A stretch of DNA of 59,219 nt from Gemmatimonadota bacterium (GTDB taxonomy: Bacteria; Latescibacterota; UBA2968; UBA8231), in the NCBI GenBank assembly GCA_028875345.1, contig JAPPEG010000297.1, positions 1 to 59,219 on the forward strand, given 5' to 3'. How positions within the stretch are numbered: the first letter of the stretch is position 1; every line of letters begins with the position of its first letter. Made by a program: the position numbers and the translations under genes. The notes beneath the pieces were generated by a model. That model ran no database searches, was not told the DNA's origin, and saw only the letters and a list, made by a program, of their open reading frames with translations. Positions 22,922-31,943 of the stretch are shown here, piece after piece.

Positions 22922-24964
22922 TTAGTTAGGCCGCTCGCCCCGGCGCAAGGCCACAGACAGCGGCTCAACCCCGTCCTTGTTGGGCTCTGAACTCACCTCG
23001 CCGGTGAGGGGGTTCACGCTGTAGATCATCACGGCCTCGGGCACGTCAAAATCCTTTTCCGGCCGCCCTTCATTTATGGCGATCATAAAGTCCGTCCAGA
23101 TGGGCACGGCACCGCTGCCGCCAGTGATTTGCACTCCACGCGTATCCACCAGCTTATGGGTGCGGCGGTCGTCGAACCCCACCCAGACGCTGGCGATTAA
23201 GTCCGGGGTGAAGCCAGTAAACCAAGCGTCGGTATTGTCGTTGGTCGTGCCGGTCTTGCCAGCGGCTGGCCGCGCGAAGCCGCGTTTGCGGACTTGGTGC
23301 CCGGTGCCGCGGTCCACGGTCTGGCGCAAGAGGTGGACCATCTGCGCGGCGAGGTCGGGTGCGATGGCTTGGCGGATCTGCGGCTGGTGGGTAAAGATCT
23401 GCTGGCCGTCAGCATCGACGATCCGCTCTATCAAGATCGGCGGCACCTGCAAGCCGTAGTTGGCAAAAATCCCGTACGCCGCGGCCATTTCCAACACGGT
23501 GACTTCGGCGACGCCCAAGGCAATGCTCTTGTAGGCTCCTATTGGCCCGGCAAAACCCAAGCGGTGGGCAATCTCGACGACGCGGTCCGGGCCGACGAGT
23601 TCGGAGATTTGTATGGCCGTGGAGTTGGCCGAGCGAACTAAGGCCCATGCCGCGATCGTCTGTCCCAAGTAGCGTCCGCCGTAGTTGCGTGGTTGCCACT
23701 TTTTCCCGTTGTCGATATAGGTGCGCGGCTCGTCGTTAAAGACGGTGACTGGGCTGATCTCACCCGCTTCCAAAGCTGCTAGGTAGGCAATCGGTTTAAA
23801 GCCGGAGCCGGGCTGGCGGCGGGCGGTGAGGGCCCGGTTGTAGTAGCTGACGAAAATGTCCCGGCCCCCGACCATGGCCAGCACTTTCCCAGTCGGCGAC
23901 AGGCACACCAACGCGCCTTGGACGTAAGCTGGGCGCTCGGCCATCGACGCTTCCGCATAGGGCTTAAACCCCAGCCGCTCATCTAACTCGACCATCCCCT
24001 TAGCTACCGCTTCTTCAGCCGCTTCTTGCATTGTAATGTCCAAGGTGGTATAGACCTTCAGACTCCCGTAGTGCAGGGCCGACGATCCCCACTGCCGGAC
24101 GATTTCTGCGTTGATGGCTTCGACCCAATAGGGTACTGGGTTGCGGGGCGGGTAGCCGGGGTTGATGAGGTCTTCGGCTCGGAGGGCGGCGTATTCCCGG
24201 CGCGTCGCCGGGTCGAGGAAGCCGCTGGCGACCATGCGGTCGAGCACGTGTTGCAGCCGGGTGGTGGCCCGTTGGGGGTGCCGCAGGGGATTGTACTTGG
24301 TTGGGGCGTTGACTTGGCCGATGAGCAGAGCGGCGCGGGGCAGGCTGAGCGAGTCGGGGGTGGTGTCGAAGAAGGTGATCGCGGCGTCGTGAATGCCGTA
24401 GGCGTTGGTGCCGTAGAATACCTCGTTGAGGTACAGCTCTAGGAGGCGATTTTTGTAAGCGGGTTGCCCAGCGGCGTTGGTGTCTGGATACGAGGCGGCA
24501 AAGAACGCCTCTAGTTGCAAGGCGAGGAGTGCTTCCGAGAGCTTGCGCGTAAAGGTCTTTTCCGGCGAAAAGAACAGGCGCTTGACGAGCTGTTGGGTCA
24601 AGGTGCTGCCGCCGCGCGTAATGCTGCCCTTGCGCAGGTTGTCGCGCACCGCGCCGCCGATGGCCAGCAGGTCGATGCCTCGGTGGTGGTAAAAGTGCCC
24701 GTCTTCCGTGGCGATGAGCGCTTGCACGACGTGGGGGCTGATGTCTTCGAGGCGCACCCATTGGCGGCTCTGATTGAAGGTGTAGATGCGCTCGCCAGAA
24801 GCCGCGTACATCTCCGTGCCAGGGCGGATGCCCAACTCGTGCGGATCGGTGGGCAGGCTGGGCAAGTTAGGGGCTATGCGCCAGATGGCGTACCCCACTC
24901 CCGCCCCACCCGCCAAGATGAAGAACACAGTCAAGACCACGCCGATGAGTAGCGCGCGGCTCAT
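22922..24964 (-). CDS. Class A penicillin-binding protein (PBP1A-type)
   Basis: 680 residues. One N-terminal helix (about 6-28) is followed by a GT51 glycosyltransferase domain (catalytic Glu in TEDGHFYHH, RGGSTLTQQL, VFYGTNAYGI) at about 50-230. A transpeptidase domain (about 320-610) has the active serine in GSGFKP, SAN in RSANSTA and KTGTT. It polymerises and cross-links peptidoglycan at the inner membrane. It overlaps the stop of the upstream membrane protein (ATGA) and ends 3 bp from the convergent SelA-like gene. Confidence 0.95.
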   Translation of the reverse strand: MSRALLIGVVLTVFFILAGGAGVGYAIWRIAPNLPSLPTDPHELGIRPGTEMYAASGERIYTFNQSRQWVRLEDISPHVVQALIATEDGHFYHHRGIDLLAIGGAVRDNLRKGSITRGGSTLTQQLVKRLFFSPEKTFTRKLSEALLALQLEAFFAASYPDTNAAGQPAYKNRLLELYLNEVFYGTNAYGIHDAAITFFDTTPDSLSLPRAALLIGQVNAPTKYNPLRHPQRATTRLQHVLDRMVASGFLDPATRREYAALRAEDLINPGYPPRNPVPYWVEAINAEIVRQWGSSALHYGSLKVYTTLDITMQEAAEEAVAKGMVELDERLGFKPYAEASMAERPAYVQGALVCLSPTGKVLAMVGGRDIFVSYYNRALTARRQPGSGFKPIAYLAALEAGEISPVTVFNDEPRTYIDNGKKWQPRNYGGRYLGQTIAAWALVRSANSTAIQISELVGPDRVVEIAHRLGFAGPIGAYKSIALGVAEVTVLEMAAAYGIFANYGLQVPPILIERIVDADGQQIFTHQPQIRQAIAPDLAAQMVHLLRQTVDRGTGHQVRKRGFARPAAGKTGTTNDNTDAWFTGFTPDLIASVWVGFDDRRTHKLVDTRGVQITGGSGAVPIWTDFMIAINEGRPEKDFDVPEAVMIYSVNPLTGEVSSEPNKDGVEPLSVALRRGERPN

Positions 24965-25854
24965 TGTTCTTCCAATCCGAGGTGTTGTTGCACGGACTGG
25001 GCCGGCAGCACGAGCGCTGTGGCCTCTTGGCCTGGCACGAGCGCGTACGCGGCGAATTGGTCTTCGTCTCCAGTGCGGGTCAGACGAAGTTCAAAACCGT
25101 CTGCGCTGTCCCAAGCTGTGAGTAGATGCTTGGTCTCGCCTTGGCGCAGCGAATCGGCCCACGCTTGCACGACCTCCGCTAGGGCGGCTTTGATGATCGG
25201 TCCGGCATCGCTTTGCACGCGCTCGGGGTCAGGACCCAAAAGCGGCGCTAAGTGCTGACGCCAGTAGGCCATGTCTTCCTCTTTCATCTTCAGAAAGGTC
25301 CAAGCTTCGGGCTCGTCTTTAGCCAGTAGGCATTTGTGAAGCTGGTAGAAGAGCGAGCCGTCCTCTAGGGCTATTTGCGCGCCGACGAGGGCGCGGAGAT
25401 ACGAACCGTGGTCGGGTACGATGGCTTGGGTTAGCAAAGAGCGGCCCTGCTCGTAGATCTGCAGGGAATAGGCGAGTTCGCGTAGGTTTTCCGGACTGAG
25501 GAGATCGGGCTGAAGGGCGGTGTCGCGCCGCGCGACCGCAAAGAACGCCGCGTGGGTGCCGTGGTACTGAAGTTGATAGTGATTTTGCAAGACCGGCAGC
25601 GGGGCTTGGCGCGGCTCTAGCGGCACCTCGGCCAGCGAGTCGGATAGGGCCATGCGAGTCTGCCGACTGGCGAGAATGCCCTGCCAGAGCGCGCCTCCTG
25701 GCTGGCGTTTGGAGTTTTGCTGCATCAGGTATTGACCGATGTAGCGGGCCGCGTATTGGGTTTGGTATTCGAGTAAAAAAAGTACGCCAGCCGCTCCTAA
25801 AGGCACCAGCGCACACAGGGCGATGCGGACGAGGCCGTAGAGCAAGGATAACAT
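24961..25854 (-). CDS. Membrane-anchored protein of unknown function coupled to PBP1A
   Basis: 297 residues: one N-terminal transmembrane helix (about 8-28), then a helical periplasmic domain with few conserved-looking motifs. No known family is recognised. The gene overlaps the PBP1A start by 4 nt (ATGA), so the two are translated together. That suggests a partner or regulator of peptidoglycan synthesis, comparable in context, though not visibly in sequence, to lipoprotein activators of class A PBPs. Confidence 0.75.
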   Translation of the reverse strand: MLSLLYGLVRIALCALVPLGAAGVLFLLEYQTQYAARYIGQYLMQQNSKRQPGGALWQGILASRQTRMALSDSLAEVPLEPRQAPLPVLQNHYQLQYHGTHAAFFAVARRDTALQPDLLSPENLRELAYSLQIYEQGRSLLTQAIVPDHGSYLRALVGAQIALEDGSLFYQLHKCLLAKDEPEAWTFLKMKEEDMAYWRQHLAPLLGPDPERVQSDAGPIIKAALAEVVQAWADSLRQGETKHLLTAWDSADGFELRLTRTGDEDQFAAYALVPGQEATALVLPAQSVQQHLGLEEQ

Positions 25855-25966
25855 AGCGACACAATAAGTTCAGGACAGCTACTTGTCAAAAGTGCTTGCC
25901 CATTTTGGGCGGCTAATGGTACTTTTGGCTGAGAGGCGATTAATCTATCTGGGGAGGTAGAAAAAC

Positions 25967-26953
25967 ATGAAACGCCTAAAATTTGCATGGATTGCCGTCG
26001 TCGTTGGGTTGTGGCACTGCGGCGACGAGGGCGAAAAGGGCACCAGTCCCGTCGCGACCATTGATTCTCCGCAGGCACCGCGCGCGCTAAGTGTAGAGCG
26101 CATCGGCGACGGCGAGGTATGGCTCAATTGGCAGGCTGTCGAGGGCGGGGACGAGGTGCTCTACGTCGTCTATCGCTCGGTCGGAGACGACGCGGCCGTG
26201 GCCATTGACTCCACGTTTGAGACCCGATACAAGGATCAGGGGCTGCGATACGAGCTGGAGTACACCTATCGAGTAACCGCGATAAACGGCGGCGGCGAGA
26301 GCAGCCCCTCGAATGCCGTCAGCGGCCAGCCCCTCAACAGCTTGACGCCGCAGCGGCCGACCGCGGTGCGCGCCGTAGCGCATCACCTCGAAGTACTCGG
26401 CCAGCTCGACATCGCACTCGACTGGGCTGACAACGCGGAGACCGATCTCGCCGGTTACCGGGTCTATCGCTCGACTGAGCAGGGCTTCACTCCGACCCTT
26501 GGGCATTTGCTCATGCAGGTATCGGGGCCGAGCTTCATCGACGCGGAGGTCGCGGTGGGCACGGTGTACTACTACCGAATTACGGCGATAGATCTCGGCG
26601 GCAAGGAAAGCAAGGCCTCCGAGGAAGTAAGCGACGTCGCACTACCCTCGCCGGTGCCGTTGGTCCCGGTCGCTGGAGAAGAAGCCGCGGCACCGTTGAC
26701 CTTTACTTGGAATCGCCTGCCCGAGGCGCGCGCATTCCGGGTGATCGTCACTACCTCGCTGACCAGTGGCGAAGTGTCGGACATACCGCTGACTAGCGAT
26801 ACCACGGCTGTATTTACCGGTCGCATTAAGGATGGGCGTCTGGTCGCGCTCGAACCCGGACAAATGTACTACTGGAAGGTCGTGGCCAGTACGCACACCG
26901 AGGGGATTGAGAATTCGGTGAGTCGGGTCGAGAGTTTTAAAGTGGCTGAGTAG
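25967..26953 (+). CDS. Lipoprotein with fibronectin type III domains
   Basis: 328 residues. A signal peptide with a possible lipobox (LWHC, lipid-modified Cys about 18) is followed by two Fn3 domains (about 35-120 and 125-225; AVEGGDEVLYVVYRS and DLAGYRVYRS are typical cores). A third beta-sandwich (about 235-328) has the Y(W/Y)KV pattern of Fn3 (MYYWKVVAS). Likely surface or periplasmic binding protein. It is followed directly by the CCA-adding enzyme gene; the link is probably only genomic. The SD (GGGGAGG) is clear. Confidence 0.82.
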   Translation: MKRLKFAWIAVVVGLWHCGDEGEKGTSPVATIDSPQAPRALSVERIGDGEVWLNWQAVEGGDEVLYVVYRSVGDDAAVAIDSTFETRYKDQGLRYELEYTYRVTAINGGGESSPSNAVSGQPLNSLTPQRPTAVRAVAHHLEVLGQLDIALDWADNAETDLAGYRVYRSTEQGFTPTLGHLLMQVSGPSFIDAEVAVGTVYYYRITAIDLGGKESKASEEVSDVALPSPVPLVPVAGEEAAAPLTFTWNRLPEARAFRVIVTTSLTSGEVSDIPLTSDTTAVFTGRIKDGRLVALEPGQMYYWKVVASTHTEGIENSVSRVESFKVAE

Positions 26954-26954
26954 G

Positions 26955-28277
26955 ATGGACGCGGATATAGACGCTGGGGCACTGCGCGTTGTCGAGACCT
27001 TGCGCCGGGCTGGCTTCCAAGCTCTGCTAGCCGGTGGTTGCGTGCGCGACTTGGCATTGGGACGCGTGCCTAAGGACTGGGATGTAGCTACGGATGCCGG
27101 GCCAGAAGAGGTGGCTGCGCTCTTTGAGCACACAGTGCCGGTGGGCGCGCAGTTTGGTATCTCATTGGTGGTGCTCGACGAGGGTGACTACGAGGTAGCG
27201 CGCTTTCGCAGCGACGGCCCGTACCGCGATAGCCGCCGTCCCGCATCCATCGAGCCAGCCGACGCCCGCGCCGATGCCGCGCGCCGCGACTTTACCATCA
27301 ACGGTTTGTTCTACGACCCGGAGAGCGGTGAACTGCTTGATTACGTCGGGGGGCAGCAAGATCTCGACGATAAGGTCATCCGCGCCATCGGCGACCCGGC
27401 CGCGCGCTTTGCCGAAGACCATCTGCGCTTGTTGCGGACCGTGCGCTTTGCCGCTCGGCTCGGCTTTACCATCGAACCTGAGACGTGGGACGCGCTCTGC
27501 GTCCAAGCCGAGAGCATTGCCGACGTTAGTGCCGAACGCATCCGCGACGAGCTAACCTTGTTGTTGACCGAGGGAGGGGCTGTGTACGGCTTGCGGCTGT
27601 TGGACCAGTCGGGTCTATTACAAGCCGTGCTGCCGGAAGTCGCGGCCATGCGCGGCGTGCCGCAGGAGGCTGAATTCCATCCCGAAGGCGATGTGTGGAC
27701 CCACGTCCAGCTCCTGTTTGAACACCTCGACGAGCCGTCGGCTGAGTTGGCTTGGAGCGCATTGCTCCACGACATTGGCAAACCGTCAACTATGGTGCGA
27801 GCCGAGCGCATCCGCTTCCACGGCCACGACGCGGTTGGGGCCGAAATGGCGGCGGCGATCTGTGGGCGGTTGCGGATGTCCAACGAAGCGCGGAGAGTCA
27901 TCGGTACGCTCGTGGCCGAACACATGCGGATAAGCCACGTGCGCCAGATGCGCCCGAGCACGCTCATGCGCCTGTTGCGCGAGCCGCACTTTCACGAGTT
28001 GCTCGAATTGCACCGCGCCGATTGTTTGGCCAGCCACGGCAAGCTCGACCTGTACGAGTTTTGCCAAGAGCAGCTAGCCGCTCTAAAAAAGGAGCATCTG
28101 CGCCCACCGGCTTTGCTCACGGGAAGCGACCTCATCGCCATGGGTTTTACTCCTGGACCCTTATTTAGGGAAATTCTCGCCGCGGTCGAGGATGCCCAGT
28201 TGGAAGGGCAACTTGATAGCTATCGAGCCGCGCTGCGCTTTGTGCAGCGCAAATTCTGCGCTGAGCCTGCTGCCTAA
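26955..28277 (+). CDS. CCA-adding enzyme / poly(A) polymerase with HD domain
   Basis: 440 residues. The class II nucleotidyltransferase head has GGCVRDLALG and the metal-binding DWDVAT, and RRDFTINGL. The RNA-binding neck follows (RFAEDHLRLLRTVRFAARLGF). A C-terminal HD phosphohydrolase domain begins at LLHDIGKP. It acts in the cytoplasm on tRNA 3' ends or as a poly(A) polymerase; the two cannot be separated by eye. The HD domain favours a multifunctional CCA enzyme. It starts one base after the Fn3 gene stop. Confidence 0.92.
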   Translation: MDADIDAGALRVVETLRRAGFQALLAGGCVRDLALGRVPKDWDVATDAGPEEVAALFEHTVPVGAQFGISLVVLDEGDYEVARFRSDGPYRDSRRPASIEPADARADAARRDFTINGLFYDPESGELLDYVGGQQDLDDKVIRAIGDPAARFAEDHLRLLRTVRFAARLGFTIEPETWDALCVQAESIADVSAERIRDELTLLLTEGGAVYGLRLLDQSGLLQAVLPEVAAMRGVPQEAEFHPEGDVWTHVQLLFEHLDEPSAELAWSALLHDIGKPSTMVRAERIRFHGHDAVGAEMAAAICGRLRMSNEARRVIGTLVAEHMRISHVRQMRPSTLMRLLREPHFHELLELHRADCLASHGKLDLYEFCQEQLAALKKEHLRPPALLTGSDLIAMGFTPGPLFREILAAVEDAQLEGQLDSYRAALRFVQRKFCAEPAA

Positions 28278-28330
28278 TTCACAAGATGATCCGCAGATGG
28301 ACGCAGTAGGGTGGTTTGTGCGACGTGTGT

Positions 28331-30232
28331 TCAGTCTAGACCTCGCTTGAGTACCTCTAGTACCGGCTGGTGCCCTGCTGGCGACATCAGGTACAGTCCG
28401 CTCCAGCCCTCCGTGCGGACTTGACGCACTTGCTCGGCAGCCAATTCGACACCCGCTTTAGCTTGGTCGGCCGGGTCTGCATACGCGGATAGCTCGGCAA
28501 AAATCGCTTCCGGCACAACCACTCCGGGCACCTCGGCAATGCGCCGGGCGTGTTCCAGCCCTCGCAGCACCATGACTCCCACAATGATCGGCACCTGAGC
28601 GCGATAAGTGGTCAGGGGCGCTAGGGCCTTGCGGTCAAAGGTCGGCTGGGTCATTACGTAATCGGCTCCCGCGTCGATTTTGTGCGCCAGCCGCTCCCAC
28701 TCGCGCTGGCGATCGAGGGCTTCTGGCTCGCAGCCTGTGCCAATGGTAAAGTGGGTGCGGGGGTTGCGGTGCGAGCCGAGCGGTTGGCCGCCAAAGTCCA
28801 GTCCGGCATTGAGAAAGGCGTGGGCATAGCGAATGAGGGCGGTGGAGTCGAGGTCGAAAACAGCGGTAGAGCGCGGATAGGTCGGGGCCATTTTCGGGGG
28901 ATCACCGGTGATGAAGAGTACGTTGTGGATGCGATTGGCCCAGTAGCCGATGAGCTGGCTTTGCAACCCCATGACGTTGAGGTCGCGGCAGGTGCAATGG
29001 GGAATTAGTTCGAGGAGGTCGCGCTCCCAATGCAGGCGGCGGCGGATGAGGTGGATGAAATCGCCCGGCGGCATTAGGGGGATGCCGCGCGAGCCATCGG
29101 TTATGTCAAGGGCATCGGCCAAGCCCGAGGCGGCCAACTCGGCGACAAAAGCGAGCCGGGCCTTCAGGCCGCCGGTGCCGCGCGGGGGCAGCAGCTCGAC
29201 GCTGACGGCGAATTGGCCGTCGATGAGCTTGCGTGAGAACGGGCCATTGCGGCGCTTGGTGGTTGCGTCGGTTGGTTGCTGGTCCGGTGTCCTTGCCAAC
29301 TGGACGATGCGCTCCCCGGCCGCAAGGCCGTGGAGGTAGTTGTGCATCTCGTGGATGTGGGGGGGATGGACTTCGCAACAGCCGCCGATGAGGCGAACGC
29401 CCTTGTGCGCCATTTCGCGGGCAAAGCGCCCCATGCACTCGGGGTTGACGCCCGTCAGGTAGCGATGGCCCACGCGCCGGAACTCGCCGCCGTTGGGCAT
29501 GACCGCGAGTTGGACTTGGCCGTCGCGCACGGATGCACATCCTTGCACCGCGACGAGGAAAGCCCGCGCTTCTGCGAGTGCACAGCAGTTGATGCCAACG
29601 ACATCTGCGCCCAAGGACGCGGCGGTTTGGACGTATGTTTGGGGAGGTTGCTCCCACGTGTCGTCGCGCTGGTGCAAGGCCATCTGGACTATGACTGGCG
29701 CGGGGTTGTCGAGGTCCTGTAGGAGTTCTAAGAGGGCGGCGACCTGATCGAGGCAGGTAAAAGTTTCCAACAGCAGGGCATCGACACCGCTGTCCACGAG
29801 GGCCTCGACTTGGGCGCGGTACAGGTCGCTGGCCGTGCGCGGGGCTTGGGCCGCTGGCAGGGGCGGACCTAGGGAGCCGAGGACGAACAAGGGATCGCTA
29901 CACTGGGCCTGCTGGCAGTATTGGTCAATGGCCTCGCGTGCCAAGCGCACAGCCGCCGCGTTGAGCTCGGCGATGGACGCAGCCGGGGGATAGGTCGCGT
30001 TGGCGGCAAAGGAATTGCTGGTCAGGCATTGGGCACCGGCTTGCAGATATTCGCGGTGGAGCTGGCGGACGAGTGCTGGGCGGGTGAGGTTGAAGGCTTC
30101 GTAGAGGTGATTTTGTTCGGAGACGCGGCCGGTAAGCGCGAACAGATAAGAGCCCAAGGCACCATCGGCTAGCAAGGGGCGGTGGTGGAGGACGGCGAGG
30201 AATGGCTGCATGGGGACAGTGGGGTTGTCCAC
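28331..30232 (-). CDS. Bifunctional homocysteine S-methyltransferase / methylenetetrahydrofolate reductase
   Basis: 633 residues. The N-terminal half (about 10-305) is a BHMT-type (beta/alpha)8 barrel with zinc ligands in GINCCAL and GGCCEVHP. The C-terminal half (about 335-620) is an MTHFR barrel (SVELLPPRGTGG at its start, YVMTQPTFD, and GDPPKM). The layout matches the YitJ family, which joins N5-methyl-THF production to homocysteine methylation. The GTG start overlaps the stop of the nitrile-hydratase accessory gene by one base, so the gene is co-translated with the nitrile hydratase operon. An internal ATG (MQPFLAV, codon 8) is an alternative start. Confidence 0.92.
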   Translation of the reverse strand: MDNPTVPMQPFLAVLHHRPLLADGALGSYLFALTGRVSEQNHLYEAFNLTRPALVRQLHREYLQAGAQCLTSNSFAANATYPPAASIAELNAAAVRLAREAIDQYCQQAQCSDPLFVLGSLGPPLPAAQAPRTASDLYRAQVEALVDSGVDALLLETFTCLDQVAALLELLQDLDNPAPVIVQMALHQRDDTWEQPPQTYVQTAASLGADVVGINCCALAEARAFLVAVQGCASVRDGQVQLAVMPNGGEFRRVGHRYLTGVNPECMGRFAREMAHKGVRLIGGCCEVHPPHIHEMHNYLHGLAAGERIVQLARTPDQQPTDATTKRRNGPFSRKLIDGQFAVSVELLPPRGTGGLKARLAFVAELAASGLADALDITDGSRGIPLMPPGDFIHLIRRRLHWERDLLELIPHCTCRDLNVMGLQSQLIGYWANRIHNVLFITGDPPKMAPTYPRSTAVFDLDSTALIRYAHAFLNAGLDFGGQPLGSHRNPRTHFTIGTGCEPEALDRQREWERLAHKIDAGADYVMTQPTFDRKALAPLTTYRAQVPIIVGVMVLRGLEHARRIAEVPGVVVPEAIFAELSAYADPADQAKAGVELAAEQVRQVRTEGWSGLYLMSPAGHQPVLEVLKRGLD

Positions 30233-30573
30233 TAATGCCCGTGCTCGTCGTGAATGTTAGCGGCGTATTCTGCGGTTTTGGCGTCTAGTTGCTCTCGGCT
30301 GAGCAAGCCCTTGGCAATGATCAACTCTTCAAGCGAAGCGATCCAGCGGGTGTAATAGTTAGCTGGGTCGTCGTTTTGGTCGGCCGCGGCGATGGTCGCC
30401 GCTAGTTCCGCACTGAACTCGCGCCACTCGTAGAGTTCTTTCTGGTTAAGTGCAACGGCAAGACCAAAGGCGCGTGCTTCCCAAGGGGCCTGAAAAATTA
30501 GTTCGCCATTTTCTCGCGGCAGGGCGATTTGTGCTTCCATTGAGGAAATTTGTCGATCGGCTTTTTGCGTCAT
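30232..30573 (-). CDS. Nitrile hydratase accessory / activator protein (P14K-like)
   Basis: 113 residues, related to the N-terminal part of the beta subunit (FQAPWEARAFGLAVAL compares with [15 protein letters not shown] in the beta subunit). This is the pattern of P14K/NhlE activators that help load cobalt and oxidise the active-site cysteines of the alpha subunit. It follows alpha by 7 bp and overlaps the next gene by one base. The beta-alpha-activator order is that of known cobalt nitrile hydratases. Confidence 0.83.
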   Translation of the reverse strand: MTQKADRQISSMEAQIALPRENGELIFQAPWEARAFGLAVALNQKELYEWREFSAELAATIAAADQNDDPANYYTRWIASLEELIIAKGLLSREQLDAKTAEYAANIHDEHGH

Positions 30574-30580
30574 CCCGGAC

Positions 30581-31189
30581 TTACTCTGTAGGAGATTCGA
30601 TCGCAGCCACGCCGATCATCGAGTCGCGCGTGACGAGCGCAACGAGTTGTTCTTCGGTATGGTCTTCCGCGCCAGCAGGGCGTTCGGGCAGCACCATGTA
30701 GCGGAGATCCGAGTTGCTGTCCCAGACGCGGATTTCGACCGAATCGGGTAGGTCGAGGTCAAATTCTCGCAAGACCGCTCGCGGCTCACGCACCACCCGA
30801 GCGCGATAGGCGTAGGATTTATACCAACTCGGCGGTAGGCCGAGTACGGACCAAGGATAACAGGAGCAAAGGGTGCAAACGACGACGTGGTGGACGCTTG
30901 ATGTGTTTTCCAAGACGACGATTTTGCTGCCGTGTGCGTCGCCGAAACCTAGTTCGGCAATAGCTGCGGTGCCGTCTTCGAGGAGCTGTCGCTTATAGTT
31001 TGAGTCAATCCAGGCGCGGGCAACCACTTTGGCACCATTGAGCGGACCTACGTCTTGTTCGTATTTCTGCACGACTTCGTCTATGATATCGGTTGTCAGC
31101 AGTCCTTTTTCGATCAGGAGCGATTCGAGCGCTCTGGTGCGCAGGGCGGCATCTGTCTCGGTGTAGGCAGTTTGTTGAACGTTGTTCAT
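30581..31189 (-). CDS. nthA: Nitrile hydratase alpha subunit, cobalt type
   Basis: About 202 residues from the ATG at 31189, which has AAGGA eight bases upstream. An in-frame upstream start at 31246 would run 28 bases into the beta gene. The claw-setting motif reads [10 protein letters not shown]. Threonine at the second position is diagnostic of the Co(III) type (iron enzymes have serine), and the following GLPPSWYKS is canonical. The three cysteines bind the metal after two are oxidised. The enzyme hydrates nitriles to amides in the cytoplasm as an alpha/beta heterodimer. Confidence 0.94.
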   Translation of the reverse strand: MNNVQQTAYTETDAALRTRALESLLIEKGLLTTDIIDEVVQKYEQDVGPLNGAKVVARAWIDSNYKRQLLEDGTAAIAELGFGDAHGSKIVVLENTSSVHHVVVCTLCSCYPWSVLGLPPSWYKSYAYRARVVREPRAVLREFDLDLPDSVEIRVWDSNSDLRYMVLPERPAGAEDHTEEQLVALVTRDSMIGVAAIESPTE

Positions 31190-31218
31190 AACAAAATCCT
31201 TTTGCGATTGGGGATTGG

Positions 31219-31890
31219 TTACGCCGGTTCTAGGTAGCTTTCCCACATATCCAAATAGACAGCATTTTTTGTTTCAGCGGCGTTACCCCACAGTTCTGCG
31301 GCGTCAAAGCGCACGGCATATAGGGGTTGTTGGCGAATTGCACACCCTGTGGGTAGTTCGGCGTCTTGGAGGTTGTAGATGCCGTAGAAATCGGTGACCG
31401 TGCCGTGTTTATCCCGGGCGTAGCGGGGAAGCCGGGTGTGGCCTGTGGGGTGGATATTGCGCGACCGGACGCGATCGCCGGTGGAAAATTGCGGCTGGAT
31501 ATCCATTTTCTGTGGGGATGGAGCCGCAGGACGCGAGCGCTTGAATTCGGCGCGGACGGCATCGGGGTCGGGATGCACCGGGGTTTCGGCATTGGGATGA
31601 TCCCGGAGAAGAGCCATCCGCGTTTCCAGTTCTTCTTGGGTTAGTACGCCGGCGTCAATCAGCCCTTTGATGCGGGAGTGTAGCCATTTTTCGTAATAGC
31701 TGGACGACAGATAGTGGGCTGGGTCCATGTTTTCGATGTTGTTGCGGGAGCCGCCGGGGATCGGTACAGGTGTCGCTACAGTCATGGCAAGTACCCGGCC
31801 CTCCCAAGGATGGTGGAATAGAGGTTCGTTTTCCTCGCGTATAATGGGGCCAAATCCGTGCATCCCGCCCATGTCGTGAATGCCGTCCAT
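31219..31890 (-). CDS. nthB: Nitrile hydratase beta subunit
   Basis: 223 residues, beginning [14 protein letters not shown], a hallmark of NHase beta chains. HPWEGRVLA follows, then a C-terminal SH3-like barrel ([28 protein letters not shown], and [10 protein letters not shown]). It forms the heterodimer with alpha, providing substrate-channel residues. It is first in the beta-alpha-activator-methyltransferase operon. Confidence 0.95.
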   Translation of the reverse strand: MDGIHDMGGMHGFGPIIREENEPLFHHPWEGRVLAMTVATPVPIPGGSRNNIENMDPAHYLSSSYYEKWLHSRIKGLIDAGVLTQEELETRMALLRDHPNAETPVHPDPDAVRAEFKRSRPAAPSPQKMDIQPQFSTGDRVRSRNIHPTGHTRLPRYARDKHGTVTDFYGIYNLQDAELPTGCAIRQQPLYAVRFDAAELWGNAAETKNAVYLDMWESYLEPA

Positions 31891-31943
31891 GGTTGCTCCT
31901 AGGGTTTAGCTATCGTGGATGATTGGGTTTCCGAATGTAAGGC

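Noticed and set aside
24015-24761. 248-codon minus-strand frame inside PBP1A
   Set aside because: Arg/Pro-rich shadow translation of the real frame.
28278-28330. CCGCAGATGGACGCAG stretch between the CCA enzyme and MTHFR genes
   Set aside because: Resembles a widespread simple sequence, but only one partial copy and no hairpin are visible here.
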